From Oceanicoccus sagamiensis (lineage in GTDB: Bacteria > Pseudomonadota > Gammaproteobacteria > Pseudomonadales > Dasaniaceae), in NCBI RefSeq assembly GCF_002117105.1, contig NZ_CP019343.1, positions 3,534,001-3,598,000 on the forward strand: a DNA stretch of 64,000 nt, given 5' to 3'. A program made the translations under genes and the position numbers. Positions within the stretch are counted from its first letter, which is position 1. The number at the start of each line of letters is the position of its first letter. The notes beneath the pieces are model-generated. The model was not told where the DNA came from, did not search any database, and saw only the letters and a list, made by a program, of their open reading frames with translations. Below, in pieces: positions 27,001 to 30,350 of this stretch.

Positions 27001-28763
27001 CTGCGATCCGCAGCCTGGCTCTGGCGCTGGGGAATGATGATGAGATCACCCTGTCAGATGGCAACAATACGGTGATTGCGGGCCAGGCCAACGATACCGT
27101 GACTACCGGCGCTGGCGATGATGACATTATTGGCGACAACGGTGAGATCACTTATACCGAGGGTATCGCCAACCGTTTGGCCACTACGGATATCGATAAT
27201 TCAACCGCAGGCAATGATGTGATCGACAGCGGTGATGGCAGTAACCGCGTCTTGGCTGGTCTGGGTCAGGATAACGTCAATACCGGTGCGGATAACGATG
27301 CGGTATTGGCTGATAACGGCGAGCTAATCTACCTCAATAATATTCTAACGCTGGCAGTGAGTAGCGAGCCTGAACTAGGCGGAGACGATATCCTTGAACT
27401 GGGTGATGGCGATAACCTTGCCATTGCCGGAACTGGTGCTGATAGCGTTAGCAGTGGCTTCGGTAATGATCGTCTACTTGGCGATAACGGCAGAGTGAGC
27501 TTTAACGATCAAGGTGTTATCACCGCGCTATTGAGCGAATCACCCGCCAATGGCGGCAATGATGAGATTACCGCCCGCGGTGGTGATAATACGGTGATAG
27601 CAGGCACTGGCGACGATATGATTAGCACCGGTGCTGGTATGGACGACATTATTGCTGACCACGGCATTATCGAATACAGCGATGGCCTGCTGACGTCTCT
27701 ACTGAGTAACGATAGCGATGACAGCTTTGCCGGTAACGATATCATTGAGAGTGGTGAGGGTGATGACCGCGCCATTGCAGGTCTGGGTAGCGACACCGTT
27801 GATACCGCAGCCGGTGATGATATTGTGATTGCCGATAGCGGTAGCTTTACTTACCAGAATGGCGAGTTCTTCGAGTTAAGAACCGATCTGCCAGAGCAGG
27901 GTGGCGATGATATTGTGGCACTGGGTGACGGCAATGACTGGGCATTTGGTGGTGATGGCCGTGATAGTATTTTCGGTGAAGATGGCAATGATTATATCTT
28001 TGGTGATTTCGCCGTTGCCGGCTTTGATGAGTTTGACCAGTTCTATGTAGATACCATAGACCCCTTGTTTGGTGGCGATGATTCACTGGATGGTGGTGAA
28101 GGTTCTGATTGGTTAATTGGCGGCGGCGGCAGCGATCTGTTCTTCGCTTTATTTACCGACGATATCATTATTGGTAACTATGGCCGAGTCACTGATGTTA
28201 ACTTTACAGAAGGTGTTTCAGTCTCCAGTGACCCTGCCAACCTTGAACTGATTAGTGCCGAGCAAGTAGCGCTCTATAATGGCTATGTATTGGTACAAGA
28301 AGAGATTGCCGCGGTGCAACAGCAGGCAGAAACGGTTGAGCGGGAAGTCCAGGTAAGCGCTGTTGAGCTGGTGTTGGTTGAAGATCCTATTATGGCCACA
28401 GACAGCAGCAGTAGTAGCCAGACCTCCTTTGGTAGTTTGCCTGCAACAGGTGGCGGCACCGAGGGTGGCGGCGATAGCCCGGCTAATGCTCCGGTTGCAC
28501 CAGAAGAGGTGCCTGAGGAGGAGCAGGAAGAACAACCGGTCGAAGAAGAGTGTGAAGCTGAAGCTGGAGCGGACGCTGATAACGGTTGTGAGCCAGGGCA
28601 AGATGAAGCCAATACCGATAGCACCGAATTGGCGGCCGCTATAGACGTTGATAGCTCCGATAGCGCAGAAAACCTGGCCGCTCTGGCCTTTATGGCTGCG
28701 ATTAAGCGCACGACTACCCGCCAACAGGCCAGCAAAGCTGAGTCAGCAGATTGTCTGGCCTGA
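1..28763 (+). CDS. Giant RTX-type calcium-binding repeat protein (adhesin-like), 5' end outside window
   Basis: The frame is open to the left edge. The codons before the first possible start (TTG at 27) continue a repeat seen again further in, so the N-terminus is missing. At least 9,578 residues, about 1 MDa, acidic. Order seen: beta modules with EF-hand-like loops (DxDGDG, DTNDNG) at about residues 1-1950, one interrupted by a helical stretch (about 312-510); RTX-like GGxGxD repeats at about 2030-2200; mixed repeat regions with Calx-beta-like segments (FDxxNW...VEG type) at about 4590-4810; a domain resembling bacterial pre-peptidase C-terminal domains at about 4890-5030; many further repeats; RTX repeats at about 7470-7600; a 174-residue tandem array to about 9320; RTX again; then a coiled-coil-like and Glu-rich tail with several Cys. 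RTX proteins normally fold in external calcium after type I secretion. Surface adhesion or matrix role is inferred. It may belong to the giant LEPR-XLL class, whose diagnostic N-terminus would lie upstream. Confidence 0.9.
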   Translation, partial: TFDFSSQILRASVEEAELQISDYVFINGSLAFEKGPVQLVKLSNGTTKLSNTLKVGADGVSMFFGADGPYWTDENGDDIVDADELSDSAVGLQITNASLAVAIISPVTPNGIKYIGLKATSSELGFVGVDAFQLEASTAVVELNLATGTGVTAATPVVNFTDFAAEFTSLFDAEDDGITVGELRVLNGETADSATAYSSAVGELYSDAAAADDIIGLDLIVAILDVDGDGVLSVTEAQAFLANGGLAASADLDGDDRIDYGMEIATGSSFIYLDEPTRRIFASADDVLINVAEFLYVNGSVAIDLGSRETVTINSGIPDALGSLIPASTIDQINTTLADLSDALDTLQTELQVQLDAALVTLQTTIDNLIDTVVQTIKDNINAGVEAAKSAVNSTMTSVLDAESSGIVSSLISSLIDPLIDNLANLVGDDTIKSLLEGLLSPIKTLIGDTLDSALGDAMTKIVNRIGSSVTGALDSAAGQVGAQIDAAIRNVVDPQVQRIYVELGRLSAQVQSAVAPVFDKLKGLATIQIGEGFGVLEDVQVEVTAIGISNATAFVGLPPAGGFDFDKPFAEQNEAIGLLIEDFTMGLGIFKPLASEVLPTFTAAKIDAETASFRIGDGNDDPDDDFLSIIAQKIDVALNLGGPVVPGASVLGQNAVIDFATSFAAEGGYEVQTGSTTDSVLLDFTGSELILASIGRATIQVAEFIYITGSVALEKGAVETFEVAEGLLPIDDLAGIAELAGLDLDDLPVANSIPALGATETTVSTLTIGASNVNAFVGLDGPYWTYSMDAVANGGNGDGLIDENEINTEAIGLVIDDFDFGLAMMKPTNIIDFSKYFALKATAAGVSMVGVEDDIVVDAEELLVEVNSSTPSIYGLSLFPVIDFANTAKFAVDERQNLFDYLADGDDTITLAELTTIFGSDLGATEDLTTVEELVTLLDVGGAPPVDGNPVPDEKISVDEVVGRFTQDYKDANESAILAFDADNDEKFDPLGYEINTGNTPVYLTMDSQLIKAEGRLDLDILSVLTLSGSVAFELGPTQDVILENGDTKNVTTMTIGGADLSAFVGANGPYWDDVNENGEVDDGELNGDAIGLAITDLDIGLMLMAATDLDDLGIYLAGKADIPEDGFAFVGVDGLTAAGSLGIEINLGLGDSGVAAVNFEESFVGEFAALDTNDNGQLDVVADSLHADLVAADTAGNNDGIVTEDEIFALYDTNDNGYLEVGVDTLTDYLDSLDVNEDEFINVPGFYVNTGPGGNPVVLDFAASLVSIKLEGELELVDAFRLNGAFLFEADAQGVKVFANAGLAIGPAGDFFDMQALGVLIINGDGVAADFEVSLEIGDDLSSSLDNASGADISARLIMNTTGIEQSVDIPDEFLESLASVALLRLQTQSGDSIDTNNDGVVSELELQNAKAANEDLKYVVPAAAPSLATLFDDPSISDDELTDPGFYIAIAFSAELTLGGAFVMDGKFGLIVTEDRFDLLIGAQLQLGSLGGMGASGALRIDSDGIVGRLQLQLAADFGDAADISLSGDVLFEINTTAATQTLTVFNFVDGGGLALEEVDIEVGFLVRAQGVLSIGGVFDLNGRVDIVASDDDFKLLIAASLNIGPLGSMNASGSLLVNDQGVVGRLVLTLDGDLGASVGIRITGNFLFQVNTTGSSVDLEVLDFDANGAILPDPRLVTIDTGFLIQVEGQLEFINMITAEASLIISVTDDEFYLGGTASIDIAGLLSTDLALNALIRDEGIAFQAAVNVDASIFEIITIDAGGVLRLSTFNTDRTIDGQLYDANSFLLDLDGEVAFLDVLKFKSGFKVQVGGGTFTHDEGSRATKPTGSDAIVNDGEWAVSFNSKIDLFGIVSLDADGWFNSIGHFAVGLGGEMVIGTRSFGIIGDFDITAHYLGANDVFFGGSASAKVVLFGFQLAGVGVSFSYDGISGLIKITGRIELDFFLFSVDVSATFSIGVFKLPPPVFLAGSTSNDKLENGSRVDSDGKLYLNMGDTGDNRSQYRDLQESEADEPYIIKHVGGTEGNETVDVTAFGRTQRFTGVSEIIANGGSGNDMIILKEGVLSKATIEGGAGNDSILIESAGAGSVINGNEGDDYIEIGSAVTSSFTLTGGPASTGSSDDDYILGGAGNDIINGGDGIDTLVGRGGIDTIDGGGDADSIVGGTGADILFGGDGGDTFRWASGDGIDTTIAGEAGDDTLVIVRGDNDDNGTVSANGADAITINWVGTEAGLMSATSIEGLEIDLAEGSDSLIFNDLDGSGVNRLMIDTGRSADPRRDGSNGDGSSDRVEIYGGAAADEFTLSTLVETVDLEILENPEDATPTAYTVTQRTVELARDGAYVVSASILGGKWSENDELIIHGAAGDDSLNAAGVELQMIRMTLNGDADDDVLIGTPYADSLNSGTGSDTVTGGIGQDIFTDTSTSASDIDTLVETMTQDVSLFDDYFIHGQILGDDGGAFFKGDRALEAQQDVLDPLFPVPYIDALQDRGDVYAATYGDNQPVEIEVLTKADGVTPIFTRAILTGSSDNNIMVIGDFDNTITVAGTTYTVAPWTGEVTLDNVGNGGGGDGAPLGDTLNEYYIVNLLDNIPAKVFITDIGSSNGSGGWSELYVYGTDNSDAVTLLGARQGADEVGTVIFGDRYGSGLVQKTVYNGSSLVPVYYQLSGGERIQRTDADGKLIYDLTAGVTPATGAVPIYLETTVNTGDPVMVFEDNANRAEVVFRNLDRLTVNLLGDDDTILVEDTAAETILRMGTGLDIGIVGVVPQINDPGNISLEFPLGVPIVDTDNLSNGNSHVTVVYGGTGNDEFEVNHNSAKLYLSGEAGDDTFIINTFLVLTDEETQDIANLTTLFGGAGSNRYTYLQNAPVFISGGTGLDTVVINGTPIGDLFIVTDKYVVGAGRVVYFTGIERLEVNGAGGDDEIYILSSSDQLEIKVRGGSGNDQINLGGDPPPLVFDPPEFSYQPPVYQVQDPPVTQVTDYIANFGKVNFRFNSWWYFDTHNTDDLIDAVASYINFRMSLLSANLPGLRLANGETALSIAQQIVGSGSVVVENRYRFLLWGRESTFKVNLNSIAMEYDKQVLPPLRTVVPDRVLVDPPPFAFKQDAVFTLDDIKGRITIDGGLAFESAGDELVVHAEGASSALVGELLQTTLPNLAGEEFQIYRNGGNEIYVSLDPAFSSGSEVRSFYSNGATVNERIYSLAAALNAGFTEKTETGLVEVYRFEVTAEAQTNLLNHAGLPLPQSVVNKLDALLGQFFDSEADFTNALAGELTTTEYNQYVAVILSEVAELVVDASGNPVLETGIVGVFETLYTQTSVDVDRYRITSAIQNVISSSVNATAAAKLTSLIGQTYQDEQSFHVALVGLLATNEIDLYEAAIFDLAEFQEASDTRTFYSLNGLGLGTGTALDGTLFEGVEYGNLESMIILLGDSADRFTLTNSGPVSVELSTAGGNDEINIINIGGDVRVMAGAGDDTINVSDELSLENITGNLTVEGDTYYVETVTNTLYDPSIPIPDSDPVESLHDAVLNAGLMVFINSAPFGAGYTTYSFTDAGGNTTFYARQDLAPLVFRAGPGNSELWVRPVDLDAVTGQLQEDEVQLVENGSPIWRDTDGNRVEWNPDASGAWDQFPIQLLDYSNASLVTLLDANPFTIFNNAFGLMDFFDNLIKQEILRSIAPWLIPVNRVITDGKVLTSSEITLATAAAGNDTLNLINSAGVISTNGTLTSDQILGLGVGFTTSYEGIETLNIELGTQADNFTVESTHSNVTNIFGYNSADNFIVKSIAGTTNIYGGNSNDTLTVSNDANRLQAINATLNFFGNSGSDTINADNSGAVASATLTSDAAAGRLTANKLSGLNMLGGEINYFSSEDINITLGSGNDLLSVISIHAGTTDIDSGSGKDTVIVGSDSQTLAGIIGTLTIDGADNNQDALIIDNSGATAQQSGLLTDTQFTGFGMAGDISFSRFENVTAQTGSNIDNLTINTQGLINELVADTGAGADIIDVLADNGTGNVTVLAGAGADVLDVAVNNWSGDFSINSGSGLDIIDYIITGISNTSSIDVDDRAARVDVTLLGRMNNFRLDADDGIADLNMLVDATVSSADSVTAAIIVDLGAQDASDVDLVITDDSLIETMTLATGAGADLLKLDLAGNIVALDSAVPALRVLTADGQDTILTTLTGNIEGAYFDGGFNADNYQFKIYGTATGDIEINDTLATDENSAGNSLVISTEDEQAVDDSFLFRTGLLYRYDVQQRIDYQGFTALSLSTYGGNDSFVFDDTQTLITVDAGAGDDTFQVGQVFQSPRDELSGLVSGDTYLTYLTTQGYLSNGISAATTLVGGAGNDSFTVYSNQATLNLQGGADNDNFLVRSFVLVDPDDPNAPITNINGGDGADYISYAVNSPVRIAGGDGLDSLTIIGTEFADDFVVTDEGVFGAGRYTSYESIEQLVVDGLEGNDEFFIFSTPAGTELQLIGGLGSDIFNIGDGPSGDETSVVADDLEGHNTLIQHTAEDVVRTLSAKVLDEDEAGVRIVQISAGTTLFEDPTDVAGSAATEFGALAEVQYAVVLTRPPKGVVSFSAIPAGADDAQDARSDNNLILPQGLLLNGSDDGVTLLFDNTNWFKQQIITVTAPYDGDAFNDGVEGILSYEIQHSIVEDGAVDGDEYDNVEVNSFVVNVVDAQTASVVVIPVQEQLIAGELDTSVGQLNYAAGFDTYQLLLSQRPDAPVTVNLNAYIQQIVNPLDGQTINITQLGTSVDFVTFDGSNWSDPVTITVSAVDDDLVEGIHFSRIEHSVTSSDADFNNVAVDNVEVLIGDNEVQDMIFLETNGGTIVTERAQEVIYVEGQLLGDNTGSSGAWVVKGTFGLPEIGENRKNNTFATAQNLDASEWGVEPNADIKDSSTIPHISVTGELEGSADFYSFVVTQDMIDDAGASLTIHLDIDYGYQRGDDIWWRSEINLYRDTGDQQVGAQNYFTDRAARINGQFDSSGSESYYSDDFLSVNITTAGTYVVEVTNRYNWYISRSEGFKFGLPDGASYELQVSVEEHANSAWAFTPESVLEDESGNNSGLGSNIDTSPGSSEADNWFTFANAKIGDEVASDIAGYLGIDSSTPYTTIRGGGNGTIDRYNFDIDSAMISAGGTVFSNDSLLSNEPWLSANTFQLEGVAIEGQTLSGTILVNKPGQSAHTTLTISNYLVDANLSLAQNLANAVNNNVNNGGAIVATVNNTGDEVTLAGSDNVAFYFISGPQITLTQPESPVIANTIIINNHDGNSDVTFTDATISFNSTVEVGDTWFIQIGNTTVSKEIENGSDNLAALFDGEISGLDRNGAVLEYSGSAEAISIWVVHTRDSQNSENTPAATLIGTPEAIGADQTLIIDFGSAEVNYYGEDWTLTITDGDSSTVFNETITTDNSVFTRAAILLALETLLDAAGHATVVGSDGFTITVPTGEGFSYSVAISYSGVTAPVTSNSAVEVIEIPGNATVGTVWLFNDGTTDTTFTVADTGSLNDFAESFDAAYTGVDYVIDGDYLIIETSGATLQQLASGLTDAAITGGTAQITSLPAHGNGNTLAITVIANRLAGAGDTPIVVNFVSDGSAWDLATGSGYNLGDYALDNNGNLSTTLGHSDLDITGYDFVDVDSFTAVTTTTSTSYGTAIIDKPVAALADGKTLTVDINTVAHTFTYNSGAWSASSPAGFSLVEVSGQFEITATVAGTEITLANAVYDAAGDNEALASTSAPLLPTLDLAALDGAGYTDGDQLVVNITADTIPAELIFVRNGAGWDNSGDYALSAAGVISDTTSDLTAIVFTDASFQPLSAFSSSTAGISNLNIFGAALIAMTDINQSRDDVLTIVLADTTTLVFDAANGVSTNWGSDGDYSLTRNGNSFELSHSSNIAISLTSASYSFDSSAIFVAQKVVMGTIDIGAFQLVEDGEVSSAATAVGLIDIIDTYLIAEGNDTVQSADGTAVYVYDQGNDLNSVAETLTFAAAVNASVANGQISYQVTAANDDLYIVDVDLSDLFDGFANNVEWVVELAGSSATVTLTETGSPAGVNYAALLADLELAFAGFDFELVDSNNTLRITASDDSAFAADTVDIYVASSVTSSDIDEFVDELFTRYEKDFQTIIATNNQVWTVKIDGVEITSYTVSLDLNANNPTIDLVLNALKSQLESAGYTVALIGSDNRTLQISGLNDTTVDISTNINGVGALFDLDNVRETRQLLFNFNNLFFTESYYVTNTPYLIVYEQISLADRAGSIAELTVELADLLADLPAAVRASFVQYIQQVQTEVISGMVLNPVAVATNTDPYIQHVFSTEGVYVVEVGDIEYLSRELNINGALFVDDFNYFWGGVSAGTSYNLNVSLQHHEVNPDNQTLVGKRIRIVSGNGLDAEGVIDSFIAYGPNGEKLNQFTINSFDARWDLVDAQSRYEIFDDTGVAYAGNADYQIYLDNLGDSYTVALTQQSSSLITVEDLSTPSFNVDEAFTTGGAYDQIQTASVIDGNGVVTVVALDDTIIDGGDLQVFAPAEQRINQIRGPISIDGGAASASYNNLNNPVLLPGETNSPILNGTRAAASVAGDQDNLLSANPIGEMITRAELEAFLATVSADDYSILAAYLAENPDLMVFATFVDENIDYFDIEADQDFEGFDPRINTSPYELGLVNITTRQIVDQFEILAVVGNRVILSDNWSADYDGSADYYFSPINRNELVIEADQVDTLNVNNSGSPADELGVLTDSTLTGFGMGDDIVLAGISIPGGIRYNNLEALNLFLGSGADKLIIESTHTGTTAVYTGAGDSDIQVKTISGHTTIYQQSDAVAVSNNVLTIGSDDGLVDQILSLLTVIGDDNGNNSVILNDSGDTNDNELLVTDSTVTGLDMPSVQEQFVLEVQAQVGNFLLSIDGGNTGIILPWNATAAMVADAVSQLTGVALNEILVSLLVGTADDQVKEYQITFIGESAGVNIVDIAAIIPAQNALAFANEFTLVSSENGGDYIITVDGVDHIAPIAWNTSASEIATIISDLINQTGLVVTAQVEVSPLDNSRRYVITIDPLYLNDGSLFVVPDISVSSVGSFAVDSSVPNQFALSLTSIATGEYLLVLRDDNGVTVDQVALAWNATTTAIEEAIAALLFDNDATDLTAVVDSALTATDKTYTVTYSGPITDFSKLAATHKSLTLIDSTAFSAQAAIEYRAQGATETALNPMQTITVGTGTITLTIYSADGSTVMGSVNFDANSVAAAGNDWYDQLNLLFNPNNSDERRSQFPETNNFGLVKVGNVFIFTLQGEYADYRIDASDISGDAVLADRAYGINYYGVDELTINLGSGNDIVNVHATNNGTVTNINTAAGEDEIYISSDAANDFVNGETAHGTLDGINGLLNIDAGADINKLYISDFDSTVADNATFSNGLISGLANGDITYTASNGGNFNNDLVIWLGQGSDIITINSLYLEDMAVTTLYANEGNDTIIVTADDNLAVPAHEVLAGRAGIDALEIIEGRRLNIFGQTGADTINASTANMAIRVFGQDGDDIIFGGSGDDVLYGNTDNDRIYAGAGNDRVFGNEGHDTLDGNEGNDLILGGIGDDIIRGNEGEDTLFGDAGNDIIFGDQGSVEDDSGNDILASELDQLGLIINSDTTVVAVDTIDGGLGNDRIIGGLGNDLIEDASGNNVVLGDLGELYYDAGLLTLARANNSAGGDDVITVGQADGNNIVLAGQGNDTVNSAAGDDLILGDNGEASYNNGILVSVASIDTSLGGDDLINAGEGNNTVIAGQGMDTVTAGAGNDRVIGDNGEISFDNAGVITAIRSTALDQGGDDEITLIGGNNTVIAGQGNDTVTTGTGNDDIIGDNGEITYTAGIANRLATTDTANSTAGNDTIDSSDGLNRVLAGLGQDTVTTGVDSDTVLGDNGELIYLNNILIAATSTETDLGDNDTLTVSEGDNTVIAGLGEDTVTAGLGNDRVIGDNGAIIYAEDGVITAIRSTALAQGAADTIAILGGTNTVIAGQGNDTVTTGTGNDDIIGDNGEITYTDGIANRLATTDSDNSTAGNDTIDSSDGLNRVLAGLGQDTVTTGVDSDTVLGDNGELIYLNNILIAATSTETDLGDNDGLAVSEGDNTVIAGLGEDTVTAGLGNDRVIGDNGAIIYAEDGVITAIRSTALAQGAADTIAILGGTNTVIAGQGNDTVTTGTGNDDIIGDNGEITYTDGIANRLATTDTDNSTAGNDTIDSSDGLNRVLAGLGQDSVTTGVDNDTVLGDNGELIYLNNILIAATSTETDLGDNDTLTVSEGDNTVIAGLGEDTVTAGLGNDRVIGDNGAIIYAEDGVITAIRSTALAQGAADTIAILGGTNTVIAGQGNDTVTTGTGNDDIIGDNGEITYTDGIANRLATTDSDNSTAGNDTIDSSDGLNRVLAGLGQDTVTTGVDSDTVLGDNGELIYLNNILIAATSTETDLGDNDSLAVSEGDNTVIAGLGEDTVTAGLGNDRVIGDNGAIIYAEDGVITAIRSTALAQGAADTIAILGGTNTVIAGQGNDTVTTGTGNDDIIGDNGEITYTDGIANRLATTDTDNSTAGNDTIDSSDGINRVLAGLGQDSVTTGVDNDTVLGDNGELIYLNNILIAATSTETDLGDNDTLTVSEGDNIVISGLGEDTVTAGAGNDRVLGDSGEILFDNTGVITAIRSVALQLGGDDEITLIGGTNTVIAGQGNDTVTTGTGNDDIIGDNGEITYTDGIANRLATTDTDNSTAGNDTIDSSDGINRVLAGLGQDSVTTGVDNDTVLGDNGELIYLNNILIAATSTETDLGDNDSLALSEGDNTVIAGLGEDTVTAGAGNDRVIGDSGEILFDNTGVITAIRSVALELGGDDEITLIGGTNTVIGGQGNDTVTTGTGNDDIIGDNGEITYTDGIANRLATTDTDNSTAGNDTIDSSDGINRVLAGLGQDSVTTGVDNDTVLGDNGELIYLNNILIAATSTETDLGDNDSLVLSEGDNTVIAGLGEDTVTAGAGNDRVIGDSGEILFDNTGVITAIRSLALALGNDDEITLSDGNNTVIAGQANDTVTTGAGDDDIIGDNGEITYTEGIANRLATTDIDNSTAGNDVIDSGDGSNRVLAGLGQDNVNTGADNDAVLADNGELIYLNNILTLAVSSEPELGGDDILELGDGDNLAIAGTGADSVSSGFGNDRLLGDNGRVSFNDQGVITALLSESPANGGNDEITARGGDNTVIAGTGDDMISTGAGMDDIIADHGIIEYSDGLLTSLLSNDSDDSFAGNDIIESGEGDDRAIAGLGSDTVDTAAGDDIVIADSGSFTYQNGEFFELRTDLPEQGGDDIVALGDGNDWAFGGDGRDSIFGEDGNDYIFGDFAVAGFDEFDQFYVDTIDPLFGGDDSLDGGEGSDWLIGGGGSDLFFALFTDDIIIGNYGRVTDVNFTEGVSVSSDPANLELISAEQVALYNGYVLVQEEIAAVQQQAETVEREVQVSAVELVLVEDPIMATDSSSSSQTSFGSLPATGGGTEGGGDSPANAPVAPEEVPEEEQEEQPVEEECEAEAGADADNGCEPGQDEANTDSTELAAAIDVDSSDSAENLAALAFMAAIKRTTTRQQASKAESADCLA
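22940..27990 (+). repeat. Tandem array of 522-bp (174-residue) units inside the giant gene
   Basis: The phrase encoding TGNDDIIGDNGEITY recurs with its marker base at 23459, 23981, 24503, 25025, 25547, 26069, 26591 and 27113, exactly 522 bp apart. A degenerate copy follows at 27635 and a diverged one precedes at about 22940. Each unit contains three sub-repeats of 59, 57 and 58 residues, each carrying a [IV][IL]GDNG motif, an aromatic or hydrophobic strand and a TVxAGxGxDTVT segment, so it is an expanded RTX-like solenoid. Central copies are nearly identical in DNA; edge copies have diverged, as expected if the middle is renewed by unequal exchange. Confidence 0.95.
23690..25779 (+). repeat. 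Higher-order 1044-bp duplication (two-unit block repeated)
   Basis: Within the array, alternate units match each other better than adjacent ones. Units carrying the TDSDNS and LAVSEG variants alternate with units carrying TDTDNS or TDTANS and LTVSEG. The DNA from about 23690 to 24734 is repeated at about 24734 to 25779 with only scattered substitutions. Two 522-bp units were therefore duplicated as one block, recently compared with the formation of the units themselves. Exact edges need a self-alignment. Confidence 0.8.
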
Positions 28764-28873
28764 TTGGTTGGCAGCCTGCAATATTCCGGTATTTATTCCA
28801 AACAATAAAATTCGTGCTAGGGTATTATTCATAACAATAAACCTGTGAGTGCTTTGCGCTGGAGATAAAAAGA

Positions 28874-29599
28874 TTGAATATAAAATGGTTGCCCCTTAGT
28901 TTGTCCTTAATCAGCCCTGCCATCATGGCTCAGGGTGATGCCAATTATTTAGATGCTATGAGCTGTATGATCGAGCCCAGTATGCGCGTCGATGTTAGCA
29001 GCGCGGTGCCCGGTGTTATCGATAAACTGGACCTGCAAGTGGGTGATACGGTAAAGCAGGGTGGCAAGTTATTTTCACTCCGCTCTGGGGTTGAAGCTGC
29101 CAGCGTTGAAATGGCAAAAGTGCGGGTTGAATTTGCCAAGCGGCAAATGCAAAGAAATGACGAGATGTTTAAGGAAAACCTGATCTCCAGCCATGAGCGT
29201 GATGAATTTGAAACCGAATACCAGCTGGCATTAAAAGAGCTTAAATATGCCGAAGAGGTACATGATCTTAGAATGATTACCAGCTCAATTAACGGTGTGA
29301 TTATTGACCGCTTTATGGACCCTGGTGAGTATGTAGAAGATGCCCCGGTTATTTCCCTGGCCAATATTGAGCTATTAAAAATCGAATTGGTTTTACCCTA
29401 TGAGAGTTTTGGCACCATCGCCAAAGACAGTGTATTAACTATTTACCCTGAGGCTCCGGTAAATGGCAGCTATGAAGCAAGCATCAGTATGATTGACCCG
29501 ATAATTGATGCTGCCAGTGGTACCTACCGAATCCGTGCCGCGCTGTTAAATACCGATAGTAAAATTCCCGCGGGTATTAAATGCCGGGCAGCCTTATAG
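28874..29599 (+). CDS. Periplasmic adaptor (membrane fusion protein, HlyD/RND-type)
   Basis: 241 residues with a signal peptide ending near AIMA|QG. The mature part shows the adaptor layout: a lipoyl-like half (VPGVIDKLDLQVGDTVKQGG), a short alpha-helical hairpin rich in Glu, Lys and Arg (about 75-130), the second lipoyl half (INGVIIDRFMDPGEYVED), then a beta-barrel segment (VISLANIELLKIELVLPYE). Start is TTG at 28874, preceded by GGAG at nine-base spacing; no in-frame ATG keeps the signal peptide. It is shorter than most adaptors, which run about 350-450 residues. It lies 110 bp after the giant gene on the same strand and may be co-transcribed with it, which would suit an export role. No inner-membrane pump or TolC-type gene is present in the window, so the partner is unknown. 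Confidence 0.85.
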   Translation: MNIKWLPLSLSLISPAIMAQGDANYLDAMSCMIEPSMRVDVSSAVPGVIDKLDLQVGDTVKQGGKLFSLRSGVEAASVEMAKVRVEFAKRQMQRNDEMFKENLISSHERDEFETEYQLALKELKYAEEVHDLRMITSSINGVIIDRFMDPGEYVEDAPVISLANIELLKIELVLPYESFGTIAKDSVLTIYPEAPVNGSYEASISMIDPIIDAASGTYRIRAALLNTDSKIPAGIKCRAAL

Positions 29600-29653
29600 C
29601 ATGCATGCTTAACTGGAGGTTATCCAGTCAATAAACAGTGAACAGGGTGGTTG

Positions 29654-30265
29654 ATGGAAAACTTTCTAGCGGCGTTTATTTTCTTTTTTGCGGTGATTGA
29701 CCCCATCGGCACAGTGCCAGTGTTTATTGCGGTTACTCGCTCCTTTGAAGAAAGTATCAAGCGAAAGATTGCCTTAAAGGCCACATTGTTCTCGGCCATT
29801 ATTCTGTTGTTCTTTGTGGTTGCCGGTGAGTTTATTCTGACTGCTATCGGTATCAGTTTGTCGGCGTTTCAAATAGCCGGCGGTATTGTGCTTTTTCTCT
29901 TTGCTCTGACGATGATATTTGGTGAGAGTAAACCCGAGGAAGAGTGTGCCATGGTTGAGACCAGCTCAACTGATACCGCTATTTTTCCTTTGGCTATCCC
30001 TTCTATAGCCAGTCCCGGTGCTATGTTGGCGGCGGTATTGCTCACTGAAAATAGTAAATACAACTTTCTGGAACAATCGATAACCGTTGCAGCGATGTTG
30101 TCGGTATTAGTGGTGGTATTAGTATTTTTATTTGCTGGCAGTGCAATCCATCGTTTAATTGGTGATAGCGGCGCGAGCCTGATCAGTCGTGTTATGGGCT
30201 TAATTTTAGCGTCAATCGCCGTTTCCAGTGTGCTTGAAGGGGTTAAAACTTACTTTGCGCTATAA
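29654..30265 (+). CDS. MarC family integral membrane protein
   Basis: 203 residues, almost entirely hydrophobic, with about six membrane segments. The opening FFAVIDPIGTVPVFIAVT and the later FPLAIPSIASPGAMLAAVLL carry the paired DP[IV]G and [AS]xPG type signatures of the MarC (UPF0056) family. MarC proteins sit in the inner membrane; their transport function is not established, and an early link to multiple antibiotic resistance was withdrawn. I chose the ATG at 29654 over the adjacent TTG at 29651. The gene follows the adaptor by 54 bp on the same strand, and a short hairpin (29612-29628 region) without a T-run lies between them. Confidence 0.9.
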   Translation: MENFLAAFIFFFAVIDPIGTVPVFIAVTRSFEESIKRKIALKATLFSAIILLFFVVAGEFILTAIGISLSAFQIAGGIVLFLFALTMIFGESKPEEECAMVETSSTDTAIFPLAIPSIASPGAMLAAVLLTENSKYNFLEQSITVAAMLSVLVVVLVFLFAGSAIHRLIGDSGASLISRVMGLILASIAVSSVLEGVKTYFAL

Positions 30266-30350
30266 TCGCATCACAAGATTCGGAGTGTTGTTAGCGCTTT
30301 ATTCACTGATAATGCATTATTAAAACCACTGCTGCTAGGACCGGACTCCT

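Noticed and set aside
22940-27990. CRISPR array
   Set aside because: The periodicity is 522 bp and continuous within an open frame; there are no 20-50 bp repeats with unique spacers.
28430-28460. LPATG motif in the tail of the giant protein, like a sortase sorting signal
   Set aside because: No hydrophobic segment and basic tail follow at the right distance, and the window is from a Gram-negative; judged chance.
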